NCBI GenBank assembly: GCA_963738305.1
Contig: CAVTVU010000006.1
Location: 1-64,000, forward strand
Reading direction: 5' to 3'
Source: JBBRHQ01 sp963738305
Lineage (GTDB): Bacteria > Actinomycetota > Thermoleophilia > Solirubrobacterales > 70-9
DNA length: 64,000 nucleotides
A program made the translations under genes and the position numbers. The number at the start of each line of letters is the position of its first letter. Positions within the stretch are counted from its first letter, which is position 1. Shown here piece by piece: positions 1-8,216 of the stretch. Under the pieces are notes generated by a model that was not told the DNA's origin, did no database searches, and saw only the letters and a program-made list of their open reading frames with translations.

Positions 1-590
1 CTCGCCGGGGCGGGCCTGTTGCTGGCGGAGCGCGAGCTCCGCGGCGTGGACGTCCCCGGCGGCAACGACAACGCCTCGGGCGCAGCCGTCACCGCTGTGC
101 TCGCCGCCGAGTGCGCCGCCTCGCCGCTCGGCAGCACCCGCCTGGTATTGCTGATCACCGGCAGCGAGGAGGCCAACGTGATCGGTTCGCGCGCCTTCCT
201 CGACGCCCACGACACCTCCGGCTGGCTGTTCCTCAACTTCGACGGCGTCGGGGCGCCGGCGACGCTCCACCACCTGCTCCGCGAGGGCGGCGCGCTGCGG
301 CAGCTGGGAGTCGGACCCCGGCCTGCGGGCGGTGGCGGAGAGGGTCGCGGAGTCCGAACCGAGCTGGGGCTCTCGGGGACGCGGCGCAGCTCAGGGCTGC
401 CCTATGACTCGACCCCGATCCTGGCCCGTGGCGGCCGGGCGATCACCCTGACGGCCCAGAACGGCTCGATCCCCAACTACCACTGGCCGACCGACACGGC
501 CGAGCGGATCGACGCGACGTCCTCGGCAGGGCGCTAGAGGCGGGCAGGGAGATGATCGCCGCGATCGATCGCGGCGAAGCGGATCCCTGA
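1..590 (+). CDS. M28-family zinc peptidase, C-terminal part (5' end outside window)
   Basis: This is the C-terminal part of an M28 aminopeptidase-like protein, a family that cleaves N-terminal residues with two zinc ions. The reading frame is open from base 1, so the start lies upstream. Visible M28 motifs are GGNDNASG near base 60, GSEE near 165, DGVG near 240 and PNYHWPTDT near 475. The frame breaks three times. An extra G near 308 and a missing G near 358 compensate each other: reading the middle in the shifted frame gives a sensible stretch ending SEPELG. A missing C near 522 hides the true end, since the shifted frame reads ALEAGREMIAA and stops at 588-590, which is typical of the family; the uncorrected frame stops at 535-537. 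The family is clear; the substrate cannot be told. Confidence 0.8.
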
Positions 591-800
591 CCGGCTCCGC
601 CGCCGCGCGCCGCAATCGGGCGCAGGGCGCTCGGCGACGGGCTCGAGGCCGTACTCGCCGAGGGTTGAGAAGTCGATCACGAGGTCGATCGCGTCTGCGA
701 GCCGGGTGCTCAGTCTCTTGCTTGTCTCGAACATGGGTTCGAAGGTAAGGGCCGCTTCGGACGGCGTCGCGATGCTGCAGCGATTCTTGCACCCCACCAT
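534..800 (-). CDS. Possible small hypothetical protein
   Basis: An open frame of up to 88 codons starts at an ATG (798-800). The middle, about residues 18-58 (FEPMFETSKRLSTRL onwards), has balanced amino-acid use and looks like real protein. The last 25 residues lie antisense to the M28 peptidase end and are arginine-rich, so the true C-terminus is probably earlier, hidden by a frameshift near base 600. A perfect 10-bp hairpin lies about 25 bp upstream. I do not recognise the family. It could be non-coding. Confidence 0.35.
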   Translation of the reverse strand: MVGCKNRCSIATPSEAALTFEPMFETSKRLSTRLADAIDLVIDFSTLGEYGLEPVAERPAPDCGARRRSRSGIRFAAIDRGDHLPARL

Positions 801-823
801 GGAGCCCGCCCGCGAGAGTGCTT

Positions 824-846
824 TTTCCTCTCACTATGAGAGGAAA
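824..846. repeat. Perfect 10-bp inverted repeat with CTA loop
   Basis: TTTCCTCTCA (824-833) pairs perfectly with TGAGAGGAAA (837-846) across a 3-base loop. It lies between the end of dnaE2 (873) and the start of the small minus-strand frame at 800. A dnaE2 transcript would form this hairpin just past its stop, but A residues follow it rather than T, so it is not a standard intrinsic terminator. It could be a processing or termination hairpin, or an operator. AT-rich stems are unusual in this 70% GC window. Confidence 0.5.
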
Positions 847-872
847 TTGACGTCTCGGTAGCGGCGCCGGGC

Positions 873-3800
873 TCAGCGCCCGCGGCGGCCGAAGCTGTGG
901 GCTGCGGGCGCGACGGCCCGCAGCTCGGCGACCATCGCCTCCCGCGCCGGCTCGCGGCCCGTCTCCCTGCCCGGCGGGCTCGATCGTCCGTACCTCGGCC
1001 GCCGGGAGGTCGGGCCGCTCGAGGACGGCGAGCCGTGTGACGACCACGTTGATCGCTCCCTGGCGGCGCTCCAGGCGGCCCGCGTCCGCGCAGCAGCGGC
1101 GCGGTTCGCACGATCCCCCTGAAGCGCTCGAAGACGGGAGGGGGCACCACCAGGTTGATCGTCCCGGTCTCGTCCTCGAGCAGGACGAAGCAGACCCCCT
1201 TCGCGGTCGCCGGGCGCTGGCGGGCGACCACCAATCCCGCCACCTCTACCTCGGCCCCGTCGGCGATCCGCTCCAGGTCCGTGCTTCGTCGCGATCCCCG
1301 GCAGCTCCGGGCGCAGCAGCTCCAAAGGGTGGTCGCCGAGCGTCATCCCGGTCGCCCCGTAGTCGGCGACGACCCTCTCCCAGGGCCCGATCGGGGGCAG
1401 CTCCGGCGCGCGCGGCGGCGCCAGCGGCAGCGCCAGCTGCGTCCCGGCGGCGATCTCGGCGCTTCCCGTGAGCGTCCCGAGCCGCCAGAACGCCTCCCGG
1501 CGGGCGGTTCCGCCGGGTGTCGCAACGCCGTCCGCTTGACGCCTCGCGCCGTCTCCGGCGATCGAGTCCAGGGCCCCCGCCCAGGCCAGCCGCTCGAGCC
1601 CGTCCCGCGAGGCCCCCGACCTCGAAGCCAGATCGGCGATCCCCTTGAACGCGCCTCGCTCCTCGCGCTCACGGACAAGCGCGCGCATCTGATCCTCCTT
1701 CACCCCTTTCACGTAGCCCAGCCCGATCCGGACGCCGGGGGGCGCCGGTGAGGGGGAGGGCCGGCGACCGTCCTCAACACCCTCTGCCCGGCAGAGGACA
1801 TGGCTGCGGTTGACGTCGGCGGGGAGGACCGGGATCGCCCGCCGCTGCGCCTCGTGGACGAGCGCGTCCGGAGGGTAGAAGCCCATCGGCTGCTCGTTCA
1901 GCAGCGAGGCGAGGAACTCCGGCCCGTAGTGGACCCGCAGCCAGGCCGACTGGTAGGCCAGCAGGCCGAAGGCGACGGAGTGGGCCTTGGGGAAGCCGAA
2001 GCCGGAGAACCCCTGGATCTGACGGAAGACCCTCTCGGCGGTCGGCCGCGGAACCCCGCGCTCGACCGCGCCGCCGACGAAGCGGTCGCGGTAGGCGCGC
2101 AGGGCGGCCTCCGAGCGCTTGCGGCTCATCGCCCGCCGCAGCCCTTCGGCCTCCCCCGAGCTGAAGCCGGAGAGCGCCATCGCCACCTCGATCACCTGCT
2201 CCTGGAAGACGATCGCGCCGAGGGTGTCGCGCAGGACCGGCTCCAACGAGGGATGGTCGTAGGGGACCTCGTAGGAGGGATCCTCGCGCAGCAGCCGCCG
2301 CCGCTCGATGTAGGGGTGGATGGCGCCCCCCTGGATCGGCCCCGGCCGCACCAGCGCCACCTGCACCGTGAGGTCGTCGAGGTCCTCCGGCAGGGTGCGG
2401 GGGAGCATCTGCATCTGGGCACGGCTCTCGATCTGGAAGACGCCGGTGGTCTCGGCACGGCGGATCGAGGCGAAGGTCTCGGGGTCGTCGAGCGGTATCC
2501 GCGAGAGGTCGAGCCGCTCGCCCCGCGCCCGGCCGATCTCCTCGACGCAGCGCTCGACCGCCGAGAGCATCCCCAGGCCCAGCAGGTCTATCTTCAGAAA
2601 GCCCGCGTCGGCGCAGGAGTCCTTGTCCCACTGGACGATCTGGCGCTCCTCCATCGCCGCCGGCACCACCGGGCAGATCTCGATCAGCGGCCGGGTCGAG
2701 ATCACCATCCCGCCCGGATGCTGGGATGGATGGCGGGGAAGGCCGAGCGCCTCGCCGCAGAGCGCCGCCAGGTGCCGCCAACGCAGCGTGGCCGCCCGGC
2801 GCTCGCCGACCGCAGAGGCGATGTCGCGCTCGATCTCCTCCGCGCCGCCATGGAAGTCGACCGCGCGGGCCGCCCGCTCGATCTCCCCCGCGGGCAGGCC
2901 CAGGGCCTTGCCGAGGTCGCGGATCGCCCCGCGCGAGCGATAGGTGGGGAAGGCGGCGACCAGCGCCGAGCGATCCGCACCGTAGCGCTCGTGGACCCGC
3001 GGGATCAGCTTCTCGCGGATGTCGCGGGGGAAATCGAGGTCGATGTCGGGCATCGACGTCACCTCCTCGTTGAGGAAGCGGCCGGTGAAGAGGCCCGCCT
3101 TGACCGGGTCGACGTGGGAGAGCCCCGTCAGGTAGCAGACGATCGAGCTGACGCTCGAGCCGCGGCCCCTGCCGGGGGGCAGCACCGCCCGGGCCGACTC
3201 CGGCCCGCGGACCTCGACCGCCACCTCCCTCGCCAGCTCCAGCAGGTCGCGGTGCAGGAGGAAGAAGCCCGAGAGTCCGAGCCGGCGGATGATCGCCAGC
3301 TCCTCCGCGAGCCGGCGCTCCGCCTCCGGGCGCTCCCGCGTCCCGGCGTAGCGGTCCTCGAGCAGTCCCCTGCAGAATGCCGCCAGCCTTCCGTCGGTCC
3401 CGGGGTCCTCGGCCCCCGGGTAGCGGTAGCCCAGCTCGCGGGTCAGGTCGAAGCGCAGGCGATCGGCCAGGCGCACGGTCTCGGCGACGGCCGCGCTGTG
3501 CTCGCCAAAGCGCGCCGCCATCGCCTGCGGCGAGACCATCGCCGAGCTCGAGTTGCCCCTCCGGGCAGCCTCGGAGCCCTCGAGCGTCGTTCCCAGCCGC
3601 ACCGCCACCAGCGCGTCCTGAAGCGCTGAGCGAGAGCGTCCGTGCGAGTGGACGTTGCCGGTGGCGACCGCCGGCACCCGCAGCCGCTCCGCGAGGTCCG
3701 CGAGCCAGCGGTTCCTCGCCCTGTCGCGGCGCCAGTAGGGCCGCTGCAGCTCCACCCTGAAGCGGTCGCGCCCGAACGCTCCCAGCAGCCTTCGCGCCAC

Positions 3801-4355
3801 CTCTTCGGCCCGGGCCGGACGCCCCCGCTCCCAGCTCCTGGCCACAGCGCCCTCCCCGGCGCATCCCGAGAGGCAGACGAGCCCCTCCGCCAGCTCGGCC
3901 ACCCGCGTCAGGGAGACCCGCGGCTGCCCGGCTGCCCGCTGCGGTCCTTCGCGGGTGCCGCTGTGCGACTCGGTCAGCAGCCGGCATAGGTTGCGGTAGC
4001 CCCTCGTGCTCTCGACCAGCATGGTCAGGTGGGCGTCACCCTCTCCCGGGAGGGCCACGGTCAGCTCGGCGCCGGTGATCGGGCGCAGGCCGAGGCCCTC
4101 GCAGGCCTGGGCGAACTCCATCGACCCCCAGAGCCCGTCGTGGTCGGTCAGCGCCAGCGCCCCGTAGCCGAGCCCGGCGGCGGTGGCCGCCAGCTCGACC
4201 GGCGTCGAGGCCCCGTCGAGGAAGGAGAAGGCGGAGTGGCAGTGCAGCTCGACATAAGGAGCGTCACCGGCCGACCGGCGCCGTCGCCGCTCCCGGGCCG
4301 GGCGCAACGAGGGCGAGGGCTCGGTGACGAGCGGGGGGGAGGGGAACCCGATCAT
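873..4355 (-). CDS. dnaE2: Error-prone DNA polymerase DnaE2 (frameshifted)
   Basis: DnaE2 is a C-family alpha-subunit paralogue that performs mutagenic translesion synthesis with ImuB after DNA damage. The start is an ATG at 4353-4355 that overlaps the preceding gene's stop as TGATG. The PHP domain opens with YVELHCHSAFSFLDGAS near residue 37; the polymerase core carries PDIDLDFP and GFGFPKAHSVAFGLLAYQS; a C-terminal OB-fold region follows. The protein would be about 1,150 residues, normal for DnaE2. Three frameshifts fall in the last 450 bp (near 1284, 1090 and 975). Joining frames gives the GLVVARQRPATAKG region, then INVVVTRLAVLER, then the end at 873. The remaining 2.9 kb is intact. It is co-transcribed with imuB under a LexA box. 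Confidence 0.93.
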   Translation of the reverse strand: MIGFPSPPLVTEPSPSLRPARERRRRRSAGDAPYVELHCHSAFSFLDGASTPVELAATAAGLGYGALALTDHDGLWGSMEFAQACEGLGLRPITGAELTVALPGEGDAHLTMLVESTRGYRNLCRLLTESHSGTREGPQRAAGQPRVSLTRVAELAEGLVCLSGCAGEGAVARSWERGRPARAEEVARRLLGAFGRDRFRVELQRPYWRRDRARNRWLADLAERLRVPAVATGNVHSHGRSRSALQDALVAVRLGTTLEGSEAARRGNSSSAMVSPQAMAARFGEHSAAVAETVRLADRLRFDLTRELGYRYPGAEDPGTDGRLAAFCRGLLEDRYAGTRERPEAERRLAEELAIIRRLGLSGFFLLHRDLLELAREVAVEVRGPESARAVLPPGRGRGSSVSSIVCYLTGLSHVDPVKAGLFTGRFLNEEVTSMPDIDLDFPRDIREKLIPRVHERYGADRSALVAAFPTYRSRGAIRDLGKALGLPAGEIERAARAVDFHGGAEEIERDIASAVGERRAATLRWRHLAALCGEALGLPRHPSQHPGGMVISTRPLIEICPVVPAAMEERQIVQWDKDSCADAGFLKIDLLGLGMLSAVERCVEEIGRARGERLDLSRIPLDDPETFASIRRAETTGVFQIESRAQMQMLPRTLPEDLDDLTVQVALVRPGPIQGGAIHPYIERRRLLREDPSYEVPYDHPSLEPVLRDTLGAIVFQEQVIEVAMALSGFSSGEAEGLRRAMSRKRSEAALRAYRDRFVGGAVERGVPRPTAERVFRQIQGFSGFGFPKAHSVAFGLLAYQSAWLRVHYGPEFLASLLNEQPMGFYPPDALVHEAQRRAIPVLPADVNRSHVLCRAEGVEDGRRPSPSPAPPGVRIGLGYVKGVKEDQMRALVREREERGAFKGIADLASRSGASRDGLERLAWAGALDSIAGDGARRQADGVATPGGTARREAFWRLGTLTGSAEIAAGTQLALPLAPPRAPELPPIGPWERVVADYGATGMTLGDHPLELLRPELPGIATKHGPGADRRRGRGRGGGIGGRPPAPGDREGGLLRPARGRDRDDQPGGAPSRLRALQGDRANRAAAARTRAAWSAARERSTWSSHGSPSSSGPTSRRPRYGRSSPPGRETGREPAREAMVAELRAVAPAAHSFGRRGR

Positions 4356-4633
4356 CAGGCTCGCTGCAGGTACCAGCGCCCACTCAGCGCGGAGCGGAAG
4401 ACAACCGTGTCGCGGCCGTCGGCGAGGATCAGCTCGAAGTAGCGTCGGCGCAGCGGGCGCGGCGTCCACCAGCGGTCCTCGACGACCCACTCCTCGCGGA
4501 CCGATGCGACCGCGACGCCGCCGACCTCGACCGGGACGCCACCCTCGCCGGCGCGCACCGGCACCGGCCTCGGCCGGTACAGCAATTGCGCCGGCCGGCT
4601 CACGAGTCCGAGAAGGGGGTGAGTATCGTCCAC
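4355..4633 (-). CDS. DUF6504-type small protein between imuB and dnaE2
   Basis: A 92-residue protein ending in VVFRSALSGRWYLQRA, with VEDRWWTPRPLRRRYFELIL in the centre. The strand-rich, W/Y/R-rich pattern matches the DUF6504-type protein often encoded beside imuB and dnaE2 in actinomycetes (recalled, not searched). It overlaps the end of imuB by 34 bp, and its stop shares one base with the dnaE2 start, so the three are translationally coupled. The function is unknown. Position and coupling suggest a role with the mutasome. Confidence 0.7.
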   Translation of the reverse strand: MDDTHPLLGLVSRPAQLLYRPRPVPVRAGEGGVPVEVGGVAVASVREEWVVEDRWWTPRPLRRRYFELILADGRDTVVFRSALSGRWYLQRA

Positions 4634-5850
4634 CGCTCCGGCACCCGGGAGGCGCTGTCCACCTCGAGCACCCGCAACAGGGCCCCGGCTCCGGCCACCG
4701 CCCGCACCTGCCGGACCGCATCGGCGAGGCGGCGCTCCCGCTCCGGGGCGATGGCGCCGGAGGAGAGCTCGAGCTGGCTCGGCGCCGGCGGCCCCAGCGC
4801 AGGAGCCCTGAGGGTCAGAGACGCCGCCGGTCCCGGTAGCTCGGCCAGCTTCGGCCGCAGCACCAGCCGCAGCACCTGGGGAGAGGCGCTGGGCCGGCGC
4901 AGGGCCAGCTCCGTGCTCCAGCTGCCCCCGCCGCCGAGCAGCGCCCCGAAGCGCAGCGAGCGCACCGTCCTCGACCCCCGCCGCGGCGAGGCGAGCAACC
5001 TGTCGATCAGCAGGTCGAGGGCGCGCTCGAGCTGCTCCCCCGCGGCCGCCTCCGGCAGCTCCAGCGCCTCGGCCAGCTCCTCGTGGCGCTCCCGGGGGCG
5101 AGGCGGGTCGTCGTGCCCGTAGGCGAGTGCCTGTGCCCGCAGGCCGAGCGGGCCGAAGCGGTCGGCAACGTCACCCGGGCGCAGCGCGGCCAGCGCCCCC
5201 AGATCGGTCAGCCCGAGCCGCTCCAGCGCCCCCACCAGCCGCCGGGCAGAGCTCTCGTCAGGCCCGAGGCGATCGGCAAGGATCGAGACCGGGAGGGGGG
5301 AGAGGAAGCGGCGCAGCCCCTCCGCGGAGACGACCGGTTCCCGCCCGCCGCCGACGCCGGCCGAGAGACCGGTCGCCCTGGAGCGGTGCCGGCGGGGAGC
5401 GCTGAGCGCCGCCGCGTAGGAGGCGAAGCGGGTGGGCGCGGCAGCGACCCTGGCCGGCATCGCCACTGCCCTCCGGGTCGCCGCCAGGGTCCCCTTGAGG
5501 CCCCCGTGGATTCCCCGCAGCCCGTCGGCGCGCAGGAACGCCTCGCCGGCTCGCTCGGACTCGACCCCGGCGCCGATCCCCTCCAGCCGCCGCAGTGCCC
5601 CCTCCCAGACCTCCGCCGCGCCCCCGGGGTCGGGCGGCACCAGCGATAGCTCCGGGCAGCGCGAGAGGGCTTCGCCAAGGGGCATCCCGGCTCGCACTCC
5701 GTGGGCCTCAGCGGCCCCGGAGACCTCGCCCACCGCTCCCTTCGCACCCGGCTCGGGCGCGAGGGCGGCGGGCTGGCGCAGCAGCTCCCGGCGCTCCCCG
5801 CATGCGGCGATCAGGTTGAAGCGGGGGACAAGCGCGCAGATCACCTCCAT
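4600..5850 (-). CDS. imuB: ImuB, inactive Y-family polymerase-like mutasome hub
   Basis: ImuB is a Y-family polymerase relative without catalytic activity that links DnaE2 to the sliding clamp during SOS mutagenesis. The 416-residue product starts MEVICALVPRFNLIAA, the usual ImuB opening, where Pol IV/V would have a metal-binding DMD/DMN. The central LGLTDLGALAALRPGDVADRFG resembles the helix-hairpin-helix thumb region; little-finger-like sequence follows. The ATG at 5848-5850 touches the LexA palindrome, leaving no room for a normal ribosome-binding site, so the mRNA may be leaderless or nearly so. It is the first gene of the imuB-DUF6504-dnaE2 operon. No imuA-type gene is in the window. Confidence 0.87.
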   Translation of the reverse strand: MEVICALVPRFNLIAACGERRELLRQPAALAPEPGAKGAVGEVSGAAEAHGVRAGMPLGEALSRCPELSLVPPDPGGAAEVWEGALRRLEGIGAGVESERAGEAFLRADGLRGIHGGLKGTLAATRRAVAMPARVAAAPTRFASYAAALSAPRRHRSRATGLSAGVGGGREPVVSAEGLRRFLSPLPVSILADRLGPDESSARRLVGALERLGLTDLGALAALRPGDVADRFGPLGLRAQALAYGHDDPPRPRERHEELAEALELPEAAAGEQLERALDLLIDRLLASPRRGSRTVRSLRFGALLGGGGSWSTELALRRPSASPQVLRLVLRPKLAELPGPAASLTLRAPALGPPAPSQLELSSGAIAPERERRLADAVRQVRAVAGAGALLRVLEVDSASRVPERWTILTPFSDS

Positions 5851-5867
5851 ACGAACACATGTTCGTA
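5850..5867. promoter_or_regulatory. LexA (SOS) box of the imuB-dnaE2 operon
   Basis: The 18-bp palindrome TACGAACACATGTTCGTA contains CGAAC-N4-GTTCG, the core of the actinobacterial LexA box (known consensus TCGAACRNRYGTTYGA). It abuts the imuB start codon and overlaps a possible -10 (TTATAC, minus strand, about 5865-5870), so LexA binding would block initiation directly. Confidence 0.85.
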
Positions 5868-5929
5868 TAACGAGCGCCCGGAGTCAAGGTCCCGTGACGG
5901 AATCCCCCGAAACGTCTCATCCCGAGAGG

Positions 5930-5972
5930 GTGGGACCTTTCAACCGCGTATATCGCAGCTCAAAGGTCCCAC
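5930..5972. repeat. Spaced 11-bp inverted repeat in divergent promoter region
   Basis: GTGGGACCTTT (5930-5940) is exactly complementary to AAAGGTCCCAC (5962-5972), with a 21-bp spacer containing GCGTATATCGC. It lies between the divergent imuB and lipoprotein genes. This fits an operator bound by a dimer across two helical turns, or a long hairpin in a leader. Confidence 0.5.
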
Positions 5973-5982
5973 GTCTTTGGGG

Positions 5983-6022
5983 GCGCCCCAGATTGGGATG
6001 ATGCGCCCCGGATTGGGATGAT
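5983..6022. repeat. Two tandem 20-bp repeats
   Basis: GCGCCCCAGATTGGGATGAT (5983-6002) is followed directly by the same 20-mer with one change (A to G at position 8; 6003-6022). The array ends six bases before the GTG start of the lipoprotein gene. It could be a pair of regulator sites or a short duplication. Confidence 0.75.
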
Positions 6023-6028
6023 GGGAGG

Positions 6029-6538
6029 GTGACGGCACCGGCCCTCCGAGCCGCCTCGCTCGCCTCCTTCGCCGCGGCTGTTTCGCTCACCGCCTTCGTC
6101 CTCCTGGGATGTGGAGGTGCGGGCGGAGCGGACTCGACCGGGACGGCCGGCCTGCCGCCCGGCCACGCCTCGGTCCTGGTCATCGACGAGTGGGTGAAGA
6201 CCCTCAGCCGCGGCGACGTCTCCGGGGCCGCCGACCTCTTCGCGCTCCCCAGCGTGGTCGAGAACGGGACGCCGCCGGTGAGTCTGCGCTCGCGCTCCGA
6301 CGCCATCCTCTTCAACCGCAGCCTCCCCTGCGGAGCAAGGCTCGTGCGGGCCCGCCCCGACGGGCGCTTCATCGCCGCCACCTTCAGGCTCACCGAGAGA
6401 CCGGGCGGTGACTGCGGGTCGGGGGTCGGAGAGCTTGCCCGGACCGCCTTCCTGATCCGCGACGGGAAGATCGTCGAGTGGCACCGGCTGCCGAACCCTC
6501 CCGGCGGCGGGGCGGGGCCGAGCGGCCCGATCGTCTGA
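6029..6538 (+). CDS. Predicted lipoprotein, unknown function
   Basis: This 169-residue protein starts at GTG 6029. The N-terminus is a hydrophobic signal segment ending LTAFVLLGC, a lipobox with the modified Cys at about residue 28, so the mature protein should be anchored outside the membrane. The remainder contains VIDEWVKTLSRGDVSGAADLFALPSVV and a C-terminal RDGKIVEWHRL, the layout of NTF2/SnoaL-like alpha-beta barrels that bind small molecules. The fold assignment is inference. It stands alone, divergent from imuB and convergent with the downstream dehydrogenase, with a palindromic repeat copy between them. Confidence 0.7.
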   Translation: MTAPALRAASLASFAAAVSLTAFVLLGCGGAGGADSTGTAGLPPGHASVLVIDEWVKTLSRGDVSGAADLFALPSVVENGTPPVSLRSRSDAILFNRSLPCGARLVRARPDGRFIAATFRLTERPGGDCGSGVGELARTAFLIRDGKIVEWHRLPNPPGGGAGPSGPIV

Positions 6539-6548
6539 GCCGGAGAAC

Positions 6549-6608
6549 CAATTGCGGCGGCTTCGCCGTCTTACATGCCTCTGCGGGGCGCTAACACCCC
6601 GCCGGCAG
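6549..6608 (-). repeat. Two-hairpin palindromic element, copy A1
   Basis: Copy in minus orientation: GGTGTTAGCG loop region, the GGCATGTAAG spacer, then a CGGC-GAA-GCCG hairpin. It sits directly after the stop of the minus-strand dehydrogenase gene (6615) in the same orientation. The first stem is altered (GGGG/CCCC) but still pairs. Six further copies lie at 22.4, 28.3 and 37.3 kb. Confidence 0.75.
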
Positions 6609-6614
6609 GGAATC

Positions 6615-7685
6615 TCAGAGCTTGGCGGCGATCCGGGCGACCGCCTCCGCGGTGAACTCGCCGGTGGAGGCGTGCCCGCCGAGGTCGGGGGTGCGGATTC
6701 CCGCCGCGCTGCACTCGAGCACGGCCTCGTAGATCGCCCGCGAGGCTCTCTCGGCGGCCTCGGCCCCGGGACGCGCCGCGGCGTAGTGAAGGAGGGCGGC
6801 GCAGGCGAGGATCATCGCCATCGGATTGGCGATGTCCTTGCCGAGCAGCGCCGGGGCGGTGCCGTGGGGCGCCTCGGTCATCGCCGCGGTCGGATTCAGA
6901 TCCTCGTCGAGGCCGAGCAGGATGGACTCGGCGCCGGCTATCGAGCCGAACAGCGGCAGCACCAGGTCGGAGAGCAGGTCGCCATCGCGGTTCAGCGCCG
7001 GGATCACCATCGGCGAGTCGGCCGCCCCTGTGACGAGGCCGGCGTAGGTCGCGTCGACGAGCACCGGCTGGTAGGTGACCTCGGGATGACGCGCCGCGGC
7101 CGCGTCCATCTCCTCCTTCAACAGTCCCTCGTAGACAGGGCTGACTGTCCATTTGGGGCCGCCGTAGACCTTCCCGGCGATCTTCTCCGCGGTGCGGAAG
7201 GAGTGCTCGGCGACGGCGCCGCATACCGAACGCCGTATCCGCTCGGTTCGGAAGGCCGACTCGTCGCCGTCGTCCTCCTCCCGCCACTCCTTGGCGCTGT
7301 AGGCGTCGCCGACAGCCATCCGGCAAACTGAGATCTGGTGGTGAACGCCGGCCACGGGGGTGACCCCCGGCAGGCGGCGGCCGGTGCGGATGATCACCTT
7401 GCCGTCGATCTCCTCGCGCAGGATCCGGTTCGGCGAGCCGACGTCGCCGGCGCCCTCCGGGGTGATTGTCGCCGCCTTCACGCCCAGGCCCGAAGCGGCC
7501 ATCGCCGCCGCAGCCTCATGGACGACGCCGTTCGAGGTCTCGCGGCGGTTGCGGAGCGAGAGGTCGAAGCTCTCCAGCTCGAGAGGGAGCCCGAGCAGGG
7601 CGGGGTCGAGGACCCGCAGCGACTGCTCGAGCAGCTCCTGCCCGGTCTCGTCGCCCTCCATCACGACTATCCTCAGCGGCTCCAT
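6615..7685 (-). CDS. Isocitrate/isopropylmalate dehydrogenase family protein
   Basis: A 356-residue beta-decarboxylating dehydrogenase. Members oxidise a 2-hydroxy acid at C2 and lose CO2, using NAD(P) and Mg2+ or Mn2+. Visible family features are the N-terminal VVMEGDETGQEL, the segment NRDGDLLSDL corresponding to the metal-binding aspartate region, and EAPHGTAPALLGKDIANPMAMILACAALL near the C-terminus. The motifs do not decide whether isocitrate, isopropylmalate, tartrate or another substrate is used, so no symbol is given. It stands alone, with no leu or TCA-cycle genes nearby. Confidence 0.85.
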   Translation of the reverse strand: MEPLRIVVMEGDETGQELLEQSLRVLDPALLGLPLELESFDLSLRNRRETSNGVVHEAAAAMAASGLGVKAATITPEGAGDVGSPNRILREEIDGKVIIRTGRRLPGVTPVAGVHHQISVCRMAVGDAYSAKEWREEDDGDESAFRTERIRRSVCGAVAEHSFRTAEKIAGKVYGGPKWTVSPVYEGLLKEEMDAAAARHPEVTYQPVLVDATYAGLVTGAADSPMVIPALNRDGDLLSDLVLPLFGSIAGAESILLGLDEDLNPTAAMTEAPHGTAPALLGKDIANPMAMILACAALLHYAAARPGAEAAERASRAIYEAVLECSAAGIRTPDLGGHASTGEFTAEAVARIAAKL

Positions 7686-7733
7686 GTCGGCAACCTATGC
7701 CACACCCGTCGGCAAGGGCTGCCGGGCGCGGCA

Positions 7734-8114
7734 ATGACGGCAGCGGCGGGGGAGAGCTGCACCTGGTGCGGCGCCTCGGTGGAGCCCGACGATGGCTTCC
7801 GGGCTCACGAACCCGCCCGGGAGCGCTACGCCGTCTTCTGCCGGCTCGAGCACGTGGTCCCCTGGGAGATTCAGGGCGGGGTGTGGTTGCCCGGGCCCGC
7901 CGAGGACCTCGGGATCGCCGCCGAGCCTGAGACCGAACAGATGCTGGGTCGAGCTGCCGAGGGGGACCAGCGCTCCTGCTCACACTGCGGTGCGCCGCTT
8001 GACGAAACGGCCGTGCTCCTCGTCCGTCACCGCGGCGAGCACCGTATCTCCGACGCCTTCTGCTCGGCCGCCCACATGGCGGCCTGGGCCAAGGCCGGCG
8101 GCCGCTGGCAGTAG
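7734..8114 (+). CDS. Zinc-ribbon-like hypothetical protein
   Basis: A 126-residue protein from ATG 7734, divergent from the dehydrogenase. It has two paired-cysteine motifs, CTWCG at residue 9 and CSHCG near residue 83, each followed at a distance by another cysteine (FCRLEH and FCSAAH). The spacing suggests two treble-clef or zinc-ribbon halves, possibly from internal duplication. I do not recognise a named family. DNA, RNA or protein binding are all possible. Confidence 0.65.
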   Translation: MTAAAGESCTWCGASVEPDDGFRAHEPARERYAVFCRLEHVVPWEIQGGVWLPGPAEDLGIAAEPETEQMLGRAAEGDQRSCSHCGAPLDETAVLLVRHRGEHRISDAFCSAAHMAAWAKAGGRWQ

Positions 8115-8216
8115 GGCGCGACACGGTCGCACTCAGCGGCCCGCGTGAACCTCGAACTGTCGCGTCTCGCTCCCGCATAGCGGGATCAGAACGCGTCACT
8201 TCGGGTGGGAGCCGGC

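Noticed and set aside
824..846. Intrinsic terminator of dnaE2
   Set aside because: The hairpin is perfect but is followed by A residues, not T, in the direction of dnaE2 transcription.
1774..3987. Very long open frames overlapping dnaE2 on both strands (for example 1800-3629 plus, 1774-3987 minus)
   Set aside because: Arg/Ala/Gly/Pro-rich products without family sequence; they are out-of-frame images of a GC-rich gene whose real frame has clear DnaE2 motifs.
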